Source: an uncultured Desulfobacteraceae bacterium
GTDB taxonomy: Bacteria; Desulfobacterota; Desulfobacteria; Desulfobacterales; Desulfatirhabdiaceae
NCBI GenBank assembly: GCA_903839535.1
Contig: CAIMCT010000397.1
Coordinates: forward strand, 1 to 41,172
Direction: 5' to 3'
Length of the DNA stretch: 41,172 nucleotides
Below the pieces are notes generated by a model that was not told the DNA's origin, ran no database searches, and was given only the letters and a program-made list of their open reading frames with translations. The position numbers and the translations under genes are program-made. Positions 24,603 through 33,229 of the stretch are shown here, one piece after another. Numbering within the stretch: the first letter of the stretch is position 1; the number at the start of each line of letters is the position of its first letter.

Positions 24603-25307
24603 TTATTTTTCCATGTTGCAAGACTTTCGTTTAAATATCCCCTCTGCCAGAGCCAGATCCTCTGGAGTTGTAATTTTCATGTTCAGCCTGGAACCAGGGA
24701 TGATCCTGATCTTTCGTCCCAAACGCTCAACCAGCATGGCATCATCAGTTCCCATGAAGCGATCCAACCTGGCTTTTTCATGGGCCATCCGGATCAGATT
24801 CAAATCGAAAGCCTGAGGTGTCTGAGCAAGCCAGATAGTGTTTCGATCCAGCGTACGTTCAATCTGACCCGAATTCACCAGTTTTGCCGTGTCCGTCGCA
24901 GGCATTCCAACGATGCAGGCACCTGATACACGCGCCTCGGCGACACAGGCTTCGATTATATGGGAGCTGACAAAGGGACGAACTGCATCGTGAATCACCA
25001 CGACTTCACATAACTGTCCCAAAATTGCCTGAATTCCTCGATAAACCGAATCCTGTCGCTCAATGCCTCCTGCAACAAGATGAATTTTTTTATGCAAGGT
25101 CAAGGAAGAAATCCATCTTTCAGGGCGGATATCCAGGTCATCGGGCGGCACTACCAGATAAATCTCTTCGATGCAATGGCATGAGTCGAAAACTTCCAGC
25201 GTATGATAGACGATAGGCTTACCCGACAGCAGCATGTACTGCTTGCGTACGGCGGCACCCATTCGAATCCCCTTTCCTCCGGCAACAATAATGGCTGATA
25301 CAGACAT
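24603..25307 (-). CDS. ispD: 2-C-methyl-D-erythritol 4-phosphate cytidylyltransferase
   Basis: IspD couples CTP and methylerythritol phosphate in the non-mevalonate isoprenoid pathway. The 234-residue product has the nucleotide-binding start SAIIVAGGKGIRMG with QY in VRKQYMLLSGKPI, then EIYLVVPPDD, VVIHDAVRPFVS, the IVGMPATDTAK block and the late TDDAMLVERLG and MKITTPEDL motifs. All belong to IspD. The length is usual and the ATG at 25307 needs no change. No ispF is fused or adjacent, so the next pathway enzyme lies elsewhere. Confidence 0.95.
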   Translation of the reverse strand: MSVSAIIVAGGKGIRMGAAVRKQYMLLSGKPIVYHTLEVFDSCHCIEEIYLVVPPDDLDIRPERWISSLTLHKKIHLVAGGIERQDSVYRGIQAILGQLCEVVVIHDAVRPFVSSHIIEACVAEARVSGACIVGMPATDTAKLVNSGQIERTLDRNTIWLAQTPQAFDLNLIRMAHEKARLDRFMGTDDAMLVERLGRKIRIIPGSRLNMKITTPEDLALAEGIFKRKSCNMEK

Positions 25308-25358
25308 GATGAATTATGAATGATGAATTGATCCAGTATGCGCTACTGGAATTAGTAA

Positions 25359-26663
25359 TTATCTAAGATACTTCAGTTCTTTTGGAAGCAGAACCCCTTT
25401 TCCCATCGTATCTTCCCCGTAGTTAACACCAGCCAGAATTTCAATATCGGCCAAGGCTCTAGTATCGCCTTCAAAGATCACTTCCGCAACATTTTCCTTG
25501 TGAATTTTCCCGCCGGCCCATTGAATATCCAGAACGCTGCTGGCATCAAACCGGTCATTTCCGACACAAAGTTCGACTTGTCCGCCGTAATGCTGAACAA
25601 TTTTAGCCACCAGAAGACTTGGCCGACTGTGAAACCCCAAGGCTACCGGAATGCCGACTTTGATGGATGACCGTTCAATATTCTCGTTCAGGATTTCGCG
25701 CGCCAGCTTTTTCCCGGTGTTCAGAAAATGACAGGCATAATAGAGACCGTAATTGATGGTCCGGTCCAGAAGTATCTCTGGATCCACCAGGGAAGAAAGC
25801 CGATCCTGAACCATTTTATAGGTATTTTTATATCCGGCTTCATGAAGATGCCGCTCATAAAGATGAAGTAGCCGTCCTGTCATCTGAAGCAGATGAAAAA
25901 CGACAGAAAAATGCCCGCGCAGATCCGTCAGATTTCGCTTTCCAAACCGGTAACCTCCGTGAATCACATAGGTATCAAATGAAGACTGAAGATTGTGGAC
26001 CAGCATCTCAAAACGGCGAATTTCGACTTCATTAACTTTTTCCGGAACAATCGCCCGAATTTCTTGAATATCTAATGGTTCATAAAAACCCAGTTGATCA
26101 AAATTGCCAGCGATACTGAGAAACTCACTGGCGATTTTAACAATGTGCTGTTTCTGCTGATCCTTATCCGTATCATCAACATCGGATTCCAGCATATCAC
26201 AGGTGGTCGCCGTTGGAAAATCAGAGGGTTCATAACCTCTTTCAGGTATGGGGACATTCAGCCTTTGGGCTTCATCCAGGATTGCTGGCGCCATTTTCAT
26301 CAGTGACGAATTGAGAAATGCCTGTGTAATCTGACCCTGGACTTCGAATTCAGTCGTATTTTCGAGTCCATAAAAAACGAGACGATTGGAAACATGTTTT
26401 TGGGAATAACTGCCGATACTGAGATGAATAAGTGTAGCAGTAAGTTCTCTGAAATAATACCAGTTTTTATTGCTCTTGGCACCATGAAAATCCAGAAAAT
26501 CTTCCAGCAGTTTGGTGGTTGCTGTCAACTTGGAATACAGCATCTTTGTGAACAGATTTTGCTCCGATGTAAAACTGGAAATATACAGACAGCATTTGAA
26601 AAGGTCATGCGCAAAAAACTGAGTTTTTTCAATAAAAGGAATGTCACAAGAGGGATCTGACAT
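25359..26663 (-). CDS. HPr-domain protein with a large unknown N-terminal region
   Basis: The last 100 residues (about 335-434) are an HPr-like domain: VALGFHSRPSLLVAKIVQHYGG, with His345 and Arg347 at the positions of the PTS phosphoacceptor loop (LHARP in HPr), then GKIHKENVAEVIF in place of the Ser46 loop and GDTRALADIEILAG at the end. The first 330 residues are helical, with no family I recognise; they resemble a helical scaffold rather than an EI domain. No PTS enzymes are nearby. The domain could be phosphorylated by an HPr kinase or EI elsewhere, or could be a vestigial fold. The ATG at 26663 has a strong AAGGAG site. Confidence 0.85.
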   Translation of the reverse strand: MSDPSCDIPFIEKTQFFAHDLFKCCLYISSFTSEQNLFTKMLYSKLTATTKLLEDFLDFHGAKSNKNWYYFRELTATLIHLSIGSYSQKHVSNRLVFYGLENTTEFEVQGQITQAFLNSSLMKMAPAILDEAQRLNVPIPERGYEPSDFPTATTCDMLESDVDDTDKDQQKQHIVKIASEFLSIAGNFDQLGFYEPLDIQEIRAIVPEKVNEVEIRRFEMLVHNLQSSFDTYVIHGGYRFGKRNLTDLRGHFSVVFHLLQMTGRLLHLYERHLHEAGYKNTYKMVQDRLSSLVDPEILLDRTINYGLYYACHFLNTGKKLAREILNENIERSSIKVGIPVALGFHSRPSLLVAKIVQHYGGQVELCVGNDRFDASSVLDIQWAGGKIHKENVAEVIFEGDTRALADIEILAGVNYGEDTMGKGVLLPKELKYLR

Positions 26664-26730
26664 GTTCTAAATCTCCTTCTGAGATAAATTTGTTAGGACA
26701 GCTCTCACACATTTGTATAAGCTTGTACAA

Positions 26731-26746
26731 AAGGGATTCGTCCCTA
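26731..26746 (-). terminator. Weak terminator-like hairpin after rnpB
   Basis: In the minus-strand sense AGGGA, loop CGAA and TCCCT are followed by TTTT, 15 nt past the RNase P RNA 3' end. The stem is only 5 bp but has a stable tetraloop and U tract. It may be a terminator or 3' processing hairpin. Confidence 0.4.
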
Positions 26747-26760
26747 ACCCCTCATAAGAA

Positions 26761-27173
26761 ATGGCCGAAGCAGCCCGTAAGCCGAATCCTGTATCCGGAA
26801 CCGGTTACCCGATTCCGGTTGACGATCATTCAACTATGGACACCTGTTGCCAGGCATCTCATGCAACCTACCCGGGAGCTCAGGCGGGCCGCCTTCAGAC
26901 GCTCCTCTATTTGGTCTTGCACCAGGTGGGGTTTACCAAGCTTCTTCGGTCACCCGAAGAACGGTGCGCTCTTACCGCACCATTTCACCCTTACCCTGCT
27001 GTTTTCGTCTTCCGCAATCTGCGCGAAAAGCGAAAGAGCCGGGCGGTATATTTTCTGTTGCACTTTCCTTCGTGTTACCACGACTCCACGTTATGGAGCA
27101 CCCTGCCCTGTGGTGTTCGGACTTTCCTCCGGACTCTGTTGAATCCGGCGATCGTCTGTTCTGCTTCGGCCAT
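26761..27173 (-). ncRNA. rnpB: RNase P RNA, bacterial class A
   Basis: RNase P RNA trims the 5' leader of tRNA precursors. The ends pair over 13 bases as helix P1 (ATGGCCGAAGCAG at the 5' end, CTGCTTCGGCCAT at the 3' end). The universally conserved 5' core GAGGAAAGUCCGAACACCAC and CAGGGCAGGGUG (J3/4-P4 region) is present. Late in the transcript come the GUAACACGAAGGAAAGUGCAACAG segment and the CR IV/V-type GGGUAAGGGUGAAAUGGUGCGGUAAGAGCGCACC block, typical of class A. About 413 nt is a normal length. The 5' end lies 7 bp past the stop of the upstream zinc-ribbon gene, so its promoter must be inside that gene. Confidence 0.96.
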
Positions 27174-27179
27174 GTATAA

Positions 27180-27890
27180 TCAAATCTGCTTCCAGTATAT
27201 GATCCGCTGACAGTTCGGACACATTCTCAATTTGTCACACCGTTGAAGTTCATTGTACATTTGCGGTGGGATATTGACATAGCATCCATGACAGACGGCA
27301 TCTTGAACCGGAACAACGGCATTTCCACGAACTTGCTGTGACTGAACCTTCTGAAACAACTTCAGCAAATCTGCGTCAATTTTACCTGACATTTTCAGCC
27401 GTTCCCGATCCAGTTCTTTCAGTCGTTTTTCGGCTGTCCCGGTTTCAACACCGACAACCTGCTGTTCCTGAACAATGTCATTTTGCACCAACTGAAGCTC
27501 TTCATGTATCGCCACCATTTTTTTCTCCGCATCATCAACCTGATTCAGGCAATCAATCATCAGTTCTTCGGTTGCGAAATTAGTTCGCTTGAGTTCTTCA
27601 ATTTCTTTTAACAGCGCCTGATATTCCCGGTTGTTCTTGATGGAATTCAGTCGATCCTGACTCCTTTTAATCATGACCTGATTCTGTTTGATGTCGGATT
27701 CGTGAGAGCGATACTTTTTTTTCGATTCTTCAATTTTCGCAGTTTCATCCGTGATGCGCTGTTCCAATTCATTCTGGCTGTTGCTTAGAACATTCAGCCG
27801 TTTTGATATGGAACACAGGTGTGCATTTACACTTGTAGATTCAATTTCAATTTCCTGCAGTGAAACAAGAATATCTATCTGATCTTTCAT
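27180..27890 (-). CDS. C4-type zinc ribbon protein with long coiled coil (zf-RING_7 / DUF164)
   Basis: The 236-residue product is a long alpha-helical hairpin (residues 1-180; heptad-rich, IEELKRTNFATEELMIDCLN) followed by a C-terminal zinc ribbon: Cys pair AVCHGC and second pair RMCPNC, the pattern of the DUF164/CdsZ group. These proteins are widespread and act near nucleic acids, but their exact role is unsettled; CdsZ is known in Chlamydia and related proteins in Helicobacter. It lies upstream of rnpB and downstream of nif3, an arrangement seen in several deltaproteobacteria. ATG 27890 is the natural start. Confidence 0.87.
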   Translation of the reverse strand: MKDQIDILVSLQEIEIESTSVNAHLCSISKRLNVLSNSQNELEQRITDETAKIEESKKKYRSHESDIKQNQVMIKRSQDRLNSIKNNREYQALLKEIEELKRTNFATEELMIDCLNQVDDAEKKMVAIHEELQLVQNDIVQEQQVVGVETGTAEKRLKELDRERLKMSGKIDADLLKLFQKVQSQQVRGNAVVPVQDAVCHGCYVNIPPQMYNELQRCDKLRMCPNCQRIIYWKQI

Positions 27891-28004
27891 GTTTTTACCC
27901 GCAATGTTGGGGTTAATAAATTGGGGTTAAGGGCTGTGGACAATGGTAAGTGTCCAGAACCTATCACCCATACCCATAGCCTATCGTCCATCCCCCTGTT
28001 TATC

Positions 28005-29120
28005 TTATATCATGGTAAATGGGTCTTTTTCAAGCTGATAGGCTTCCACACGAATTTCCCAGGAAGCACTTGATATTTGCCTGCGAAGATAATCGCAGAC
28101 CGGTTCGATCATCAGGTGTTCAGATGCAAAATGTCCGATATCAAGCAATGCCTTCCCCGCCAATTCAGCGGCTCTGGCATCGTGATACCGGAGATCGCCA
28201 CTGATATACACATCGGCGGTTGAAGCAAAAAAAGCATTCAGGAGGCTGGATCCGCTTCCGGAACAAACTGCGGCCCGCTGAACCATCATGAGCGGATTTC
28301 CGGAAATTTTTAAATTCGGCAAACAAAGTTTTTCCTTAACTTCTTGAGCGAATTGAAACAGATTCATGCGCCCGGTTATCGCACCTGTCCGGCCAAAACC
28401 GTGTCTGCTCTCAATAGGCAACAGGGGGTAAACATCAAAAGCCATGGTTTGGTAGGGATGATGGCTTCTGACATGAGAAAGAACAGCAGAAATGTCCTTT
28501 TTTCGTACAAGGGTTTCAATCCGTATTTCATCCGGATGAGAAATCTCGTCGACTTTTCCGATAGAAGGTCTTGCCAAGTCTCCAGGAAGAAAAGAGCCTT
28601 TGCCGGCGGATCTGAACGCACAGCACGAATACTCGCCAATGATTCCGGCAGAGGTCTGAAACAGCGCGTTCAGGACCTGCTGCTCATAATCGGCAGGAAC
28701 ATACAGGACGAGTTTGCAGGATTCAGAATCTTCACCCGGCGCAAACACATCCACTGAATCAAGTCCGATTCGCTCTGCAAGGATATCGTTCAAGCCACCG
28801 GATACTTTATCCAAATTGGTATGGGCGCAGTAAACTGCAAGTTGATTGACAGCGGATTGATAAAGGATTGAACCGGTAGGCGAGTTAAAGTTCAGATTTT
28901 TAAGGGGCTTAAACAAAAGTGGATGATGGGTGATCAGCATGTCAACATGCTGATCGCAGGCTGCTGCAACCACTTCCGGCAATGGATCCAGCGCCACCAT
29001 GATCGTACGAACAGGCCAGTCCTTTCTACCTACCTGCAGGCCGACAGTATCCCATGATTCTGCAAGGCTGGAGGGTGCCAAGTCTTCCATTAAATTGATA
29101 ATATCCTGAACGTTCGGCAT
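28005..29120 (-). CDS. Nif3-like dinuclear metal centre protein (YqfO/YbgI type)
   Basis: The 371-residue protein is the long form of the Nif3/YbgI family with a CutA-like insert (about residues 115-240) between the two halves of the metal-binding domain. Visible ligands: MLITHHPLLFKPLK (His pair), YCAHTNLDKVSGG and the C-terminal GDLRYHDARAAE with DIGHFASEHLM. Family members bind two metal ions and form toroidal hexamers; the reaction is unknown despite an old GTP cyclohydrolase label. It is in tandem with the zinc-ribbon gene, 115 bp upstream, and follows the tRNA on the same strand. Confidence 0.92.
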   Translation of the reverse strand: MPNVQDIINLMEDLAPSSLAESWDTVGLQVGRKDWPVRTIMVALDPLPEVVAAACDQHVDMLITHHPLLFKPLKNLNFNSPTGSILYQSAVNQLAVYCAHTNLDKVSGGLNDILAERIGLDSVDVFAPGEDSESCKLVLYVPADYEQQVLNALFQTSAGIIGEYSCCAFRSAGKGSFLPGDLARPSIGKVDEISHPDEIRIETLVRKKDISAVLSHVRSHHPYQTMAFDVYPLLPIESRHGFGRTGAITGRMNLFQFAQEVKEKLCLPNLKISGNPLMMVQRAAVCSGSGSSLLNAFFASTADVYISGDLRYHDARAAELAGKALLDIGHFASEHLMIEPVCDYLRRQISSASWEIRVEAYQLEKDPFTMI

Positions 29121-29140
29121 GTTGCTTACCCCTGAAAATG

Positions 29141-29169
29141 AAAAAAAGGCGTGGAATCATTCCACGCCT
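29141..29169 (-). terminator. Rho-independent terminator of the tRNA-CAU transcript
   Basis: In the minus-strand sense AGGCGTGGAAT, a one-base loop region and ATTCCACGCCT form a near-perfect stem of about 10 bp followed by TTTTTTT. It lies 15 bp downstream of the tRNA 3' end and upstream of the nif3 gene. It separates rpoD/tRNA transcription from nif3. Confidence 0.9.
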
Positions 29170-29184
29170 CTTCAATCGTATTGA

Positions 29185-29257
29185 TGGGCCCACCTGGGTT
29201 CGAACCAGGGACCGACCGGTTATGAGCCGGTGGCTCTTCCAGCTGAGCTATAGGCCC
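29185..29257 (-). tRNA. tRNA with CAU anticodon (elongator Met or tRNA-Ile2)
   Basis: A complete 73-nt cloverleaf: acceptor GGGCCTA/TGGGCCC, D arm GCTC/GAGC, anticodon stem ACCGG/CCGGT with loop CTCATAA, and T arm CCTGG-TTCGAAC-CCAGG. The discriminator is A and no CCA is encoded. The first pair is G1-C72 and the anticodon stem lacks the three G-C pairs of initiators, so it is not tRNA-fMet. CAU may be read as Met, or as Ile if C34 becomes lysidine; identity elements cannot settle it by eye. It lies 43 bp past rpoD and is closed by its own terminator. Confidence 0.95.
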
Positions 29258-29300
29258 ATTAACTTCTACCTTTAACTTCCAGATCAATTTTTGTCAAGCT

Positions 29301-31064
29301 TTACATGTCAATAAAACTTTTTAGCTTTCTGCTCCTTGTGGGATGCCGAAGCTTTCTGAGGGCTTTTGCCTCAATCTGACGAATGCGCTCGCGTGTGACG
29401 GCAAAGTCCTGGCCAACCTCTTCAAGGGTGTGATCTGCTTTTTCTCCGATTCCAAAACGCATCCGTAATACTTTTTCTTCCCTGGGGGTTAAGGTGGCCA
29501 GAACTTTTCGAGTCTGTTCCGCCAGATTCAAACTGACTGCCGCGTCTGAAGGAAGCATGAATTTCTTGTCTTCAATAAAATCGCCAAGATGGCTGTCTTC
29601 TTCTTCTCCAATGGGAGTTTCCAGTGAAATCGGTTCTCTGGCGATTTTTAATACTTTTCGAACCTTCTCCAGGGGAATTTCCATTTTTTCGGCAATTTCT
29701 TCCGGTCTGGGTTCGCGGCCCAATTCCTGAACCAGATACCTTGAGGTGCGAATGAGTTTATTGATGGTTTCAATCATGTGAACCGGAATGCGGATGGTCC
29801 TGGCCTGGTCGGCGATAGCCCTGGTAATGGCCTGACGTATCCACCAGGTGGCATAAGTGCTGAATTTATAACCCCTGCGGTACTCGAATTTATCCACCGC
29901 CTTCATCAAACCGATGTTGCCCTCCTGGATAAGATCCAGAAACTGAAGCCCGCGGTTAGTATATTTTTTGGCAATACTGACCACTAGTCTCAAATTGGCC
30001 TTGGTCAGTTCGCTTTTTGCCATTTTGGCTTTATATCGGCCTTCATCGACATCCGAGAGAATTCTTCTCAATGCCTGAGATTTTGATTTTACAGTCAGTT
30101 CCTTTTCGGTAATCTGCTGGTTGAAACCGAACAAATCCGAAAACAACACACCAGCCTCATCTGGATTCAGTCGGCAGCGCGGCTGAATCCAGACTGAAAA
30201 ATCCTCAACAGTGTTCAATCGACTGATAAGTTCCGCCACGGACACACTCAGGGCATCCGATGTCAACGCCAGTATCTTGTTCATGGCATCGAACCAGTCT
30301 ATTTGCTTACGAATGATCTGCTCAATCTTGTCAACGACATTTCCCTCAAGCCGCCAGTCTTTCAGCATTTCAAATATTTTGGTATTTTTTCTTGCAATTC
30401 CGCGCCGGATTCTGCGAATCTCATCATAATCCAGTTCCGAAGCAAACAATTTTTCGCGGGATGCCTTGTTTTCTTCATGAAATGCCTTGATCTGACGAAT
30501 GGTGTTTAAAAACTTTTCTGTTTGAACCACTTCATCCACATAAGCATCGCCTTCATCAATGTCTTTCAGAACATATTTGGGACGTAAGGCTCCGTTTTCA
30601 ATATCGACACCTAAATTTAGCAAACACTCAATGCCGGTGGTCGTATCAATCAGAGCCTTCAAAACTTCCTGTTCACCGGCTTCGATTTTTTTGGCGATCT
30701 CCACTTCCCCTTCCCGGCTGAGAAGGGTTACCAGTCCCATTTCTCGCAAATACATCTTAACCGGGTCGGTTACAGCCCCAAAATCAGTCATGGCTGTTTC
30801 TTTTCTGGCCAGTATCACCGTTTCATCAGCTTCGTTTTCGCTTGAGCTTGAGACTTTTTCTTCCAAAATATCAATATCCAGTTCATCAAAAATCATCAGC
30901 GTTTCATCTAATTGTTCAGAGGTAATCATATCATCAGGCAGTGCCCGGTTAATGTCATCATAGGTGATGGACCCTTTTTCCTTTCCCTTTAAAATAAGAT
31001 CCGTTATGGTCTTTGATGTAATTTTTTTATCAAGTTTCCGTTTGATAACGGATGTTTTTGTCAT
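29301..31064 (-). CDS. rpoD: RNA polymerase primary sigma factor (sigma-70)
   Basis: The start is ATG 31064 ([11 protein letters not shown]), with AGGAGG 9 nt upstream inside the end of dnaG; the 13 residues before it in the open frame are not used. The product is 587 residues. Domains: sigma-1.1 (about 15-70), region 1.2 ([11 protein letters not shown]), a non-conserved region, region 2 ([62 protein letters not shown]), region 3, and region 4.2 helix-turn-helix ([20 protein letters not shown]). It directs housekeeping transcription. dnaG-rpoD is the ancient macromolecular-synthesis operon order, here without rpsU. Confidence 0.97.
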   Translation of the reverse strand: MTKTSVIKRKLDKKITSKTITDLILKGKEKGSITYDDINRALPDDMITSEQLDETLMIFDELDIDILEEKVSSSSENEADETVILARKETAMTDFGAVTDPVKMYLREMGLVTLLSREGEVEIAKKIEAGEQEVLKALIDTTTGIECLLNLGVDIENGALRPKYVLKDIDEGDAYVDEVVQTEKFLNTIRQIKAFHEENKASREKLFASELDYDEIRRIRRGIARKNTKIFEMLKDWRLEGNVVDKIEQIIRKQIDWFDAMNKILALTSDALSVSVAELISRLNTVEDFSVWIQPRCRLNPDEAGVLFSDLFGFNQQITEKELTVKSKSQALRRILSDVDEGRYKAKMAKSELTKANLRLVVSIAKKYTNRGLQFLDLIQEGNIGLMKAVDKFEYRRGYKFSTYATWWIRQAITRAIADQARTIRIPVHMIETINKLIRTSRYLVQELGREPRPEEIAEKMEIPLEKVRKVLKIAREPISLETPIGEEEDSHLGDFIEDKKFMLPSDAAVSLNLAEQTRKVLATLTPREEKVLRMRFGIGEKADHTLEEVGQDFAVTRERIRQIEAKALRKLRHPTRSRKLKSFIDM

Positions 31065-31066
31065 AA

Positions 31067-32851
31067 TTACCTGCCTCCTGCGGATACCTGACCGTCTAAA
31101 CATTCTTTTGTTAGTTGTTGAAGCAATTCTTGTTCGCCACTTTCTTCAGCAGTTTTCATTCTTTGCCTCAATAACCTGAGGTTATCTCGCTTTTGATTTC
31201 TTTCAATTTGTTCAATCAGTTTACGGCAGCCCTCAAGGCCCCACTCCTCCTTCTGAATGGAAAACGCAGCAACCAGACGTTTTTTTTCATCATTGTTTGC
31301 AGCCATCAAAACGATAGAAGGCAGGTCATTGATCTGCTCTGGGGCATTATCCAGATCACGATAACAGGCCAATATATCACTTCCTGTGGATTTTAGCAAA
31401 GGATCTGAAATAAACTCGATAAGATTTTTTTCAATCAGTACCGGGATGATTTCAGGAAATTGAAGCATCATGGCAATCAGGTGCTTCTCAAATTTATTTC
31501 CTGCATCTGGCGCCTTTTCGGCAGGTTTCGCCCTCAGAGGTCTGCTCGGAGAGTTTTCCCTAAGCTTTTCCTGTATCGCACTCTCATCTATCCCAGTTTT
31601 TTCGGCAATTTCCTTGATTGCCGCAATCCGGGTCAGTCCATCAGTCAGTGTTGATAACGGCCCCTCCATCTCATGGATGACCCGAAGTTTTCCTTCGAGA
31701 GACAGTCCGTGTTTTTTTATGGCCACATCCATCAGAAAGGAAAACACCCCTGAGGCTTCATTGGCGGCGTTTTTAAAGGCTTCCAGCCCGAATTGCTGGA
31801 GATAGGTATCGGGATCATGTCCTTCGGGCAGCACAAGGATGCGAATATCCTCAGGCTGGTGATAGGCTCTGAAAAGCTCAATGCACCGCTGGGCGGCCTT
31901 GATTCCTGCCTGATCCGAATCGTAAACCAGTGTGATTTTCTGGCAAACTCCCTTCAGAAGCCGAATGTGTTCTTCAGTCATGGCAGTGCCCAGTGTGGCG
32001 ACTGAATTCTGAATGCCATGAAGATGCAGCGAGAGCAGGTCCATATAGCCTTCGGCGATAAACACTTCACCGGTCTGTCGGCAAAACGGTTTTGCCTGAA
32101 AAAGACCGTAAAGCGAGCGGCTCTTGCTGTAAAGCGATGTTTCTGGAGAGTTCAGGTATTTGGGCGAGGAATCATCCAGAACCCTTCCCCCAAAACCCGC
32201 CACCTGTTGGTGGGTATTGAAAATTGGGAAGATGATGCGATCCCGAAAACGGTCATAATAGCCACTCCCACTTTGGCGGCGGCTGATAAGACCCGCCTTT
32301 TCCACAAGAGCCAAGGCCACGCTTTTTCCTGAAAAATAATTCGTCAACTGGTTCCAGCCCGGCTGAGCATATCCCAGTTTGAAGTCCGTGAGGATACGGG
32401 GAGGCATCCCGCGACGGGTGAGATAGGAAAGCGCCGAAGTCCCGGTTTGCGGATCCAACAACGTATGATGGAAAAACTCCATGGCTTGTCGGTTGATCTG
32501 AAAGAGAATATCCCTTTCATTTATCTGATTTTTTAAAGCAGGACTTGAGGTATGATCAACTATCACGACACCATAACGTTTGGCCAGAAATCTGACGGCT
32601 TCCGGAAACGCTATTCCCTCCTGCTTCATGACAAAGGTAAAGACATTGCCCCCCTCTCCGCAGCCAAAGCAGTAAAACATCTGCTTGTCCTGGCTTACGG
32701 TAAACGAGGGGGTCTTTTCAGAGTGAAAGGGGCAAAGTCCGAGGAAGTTCCTGCCCGCTTTTTTCAACACGACCGCATCGGAAATGATTTCCAGGATATC
32801 TGCGCTGTGTTTTATCTCAGATATTTTTTCTGCCGGGATGGAGTAAGACAA
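31067..32851 (-). CDS. dnaG: DNA primase
   Basis: Primase makes RNA primers for replication. The start is TTG 32851 ([15 protein letters not shown]), with GGAGG 7 nt upstream; the longer frame from 32884 lacks a site. The product is 594 residues. The zinc-binding domain has [16 protein letters not shown] and [10 protein letters not shown]; the catalytic core has the TOPRIM signature [12 protein letters not shown] and LVYDSDQAG; the C-terminal helicase-interacting region is shorter and diverged. The gene ends with GCA GGA GGC AGG TAA, which doubles as the rpoD ribosome site, so the two are translationally coupled. Confidence 0.97.
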   Translation of the reverse strand: MSYSIPAEKISEIKHSADILEIISDAVVLKKAGRNFLGLCPFHSEKTPSFTVSQDKQMFYCFGCGEGGNVFTFVMKQEGIAFPEAVRFLAKRYGVVIVDHTSSPALKNQINERDILFQINRQAMEFFHHTLLDPQTGTSALSYLTRRGMPPRILTDFKLGYAQPGWNQLTNYFSGKSVALALVEKAGLISRRQSGSGYYDRFRDRIIFPIFNTHQQVAGFGGRVLDDSSPKYLNSPETSLYSKSRSLYGLFQAKPFCRQTGEVFIAEGYMDLLSLHLHGIQNSVATLGTAMTEEHIRLLKGVCQKITLVYDSDQAGIKAAQRCIELFRAYHQPEDIRILVLPEGHDPDTYLQQFGLEAFKNAANEASGVFSFLMDVAIKKHGLSLEGKLRVIHEMEGPLSTLTDGLTRIAAIKEIAEKTGIDESAIQEKLRENSPSRPLRAKPAEKAPDAGNKFEKHLIAMMLQFPEIIPVLIEKNLIEFISDPLLKSTGSDILACYRDLDNAPEQINDLPSIVLMAANNDEKKRLVAAFSIQKEEWGLEGCRKLIEQIERNQKRDNLRLLRQRMKTAEESGEQELLQQLTKECLDGQVSAGGR

Positions 32852-32915
32852 GAACAAGCCTCCAAAATCTTTCGGAAAAGGCAAACAGTAGGAGGATGGA
32901 ATTTAAAAGTAAGAA

Positions 32916-32944
32916 AAAGTAATGCAGATCACATTAATTGTCAA
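32916..32944 (-). promoter_or_regulatory. Probable sigma-70 promoter of dnaG-rpoD
   Basis: In the minus-strand sense, TTGACA at 32944-32939, a 17-bp spacer, and TACTTT at 32921-32916. The -35 is consensus and the -10 matches at four of six bases. It is 65 bp before the dnaG TTG start and lies outside the small upstream ORF. Confidence 0.6.
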
Positions 32945-32966
32945 TTTAAAATATAAGTCGCCCCAT

Positions 32967-33182
32967 TCAGTTCTCGAGTTCATCCAGACACATCATGAAA
33001 TCATCTGAAAAAGCATCCAGAAGGGTTTGTTCCTGGCCAAATTCAGATATATCCTCGGCCTTATTATTGCCGACACCATACTCCACATGCCACCCTCTGT
33101 CTTTCAATTTTTGAATTACTGCATCCACCTGATCACGGGTGACACCCCCACCAAGATTCCCTTCAGCAAGAAAAAATTTCAT
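32967..33182 (-). CDS. Small protein of unknown function (71 residues)
   Basis: I do not recognise the family. The product (MKFFLAEGNLGGGVTRDQVD onward) has a mixed alpha/beta look: a hydrophobic start strand, a helix with conserved-type spacing (DQVDAVIQKLKDRGWHVEYG), then an acidic C-terminus (FSDDFMMCLDELEN). GAGG lies about 9 nt before the ATG. It sits between the cyclase gene and dnaG on the same strand. The clean codon pattern, good ribosome site and absence of an overlapping gene make it a likely real gene. Confidence 0.65.
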   Translation of the reverse strand: MKFFLAEGNLGGGVTRDQVDAVIQKLKDRGWHVEYGVGNNKAEDISEFGQEQTLLDAFSDDFMMCLDELEN

Positions 33183-33229
33183 CAGTATGTCCTCACATAT
33201 TATTTAGTTGGCCGTTGAATAGCAATTTA

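Noticed and set aside
25359-26663. PTS enzyme I or HPr kinase assignment for the HPr-domain protein
   Set aside because: The N-terminal region shows neither the EI phosphohistidine TSH motif nor an HPrK Walker A; only the HPr-like end is supported.
26690-27210. Overlapping plus-strand ORFs of 110-150 codons
   Set aside because: They are antisense to RNase P RNA, which is certain from its core motifs and P1 pairing; the frames show no protein family.
27891-28004. Short TTGGGGTTAA and CCTATC/CCATA repeats between the zinc-ribbon and nif3 genes
   Set aside because: Low complexity without consistent unit or partner elsewhere in the window.
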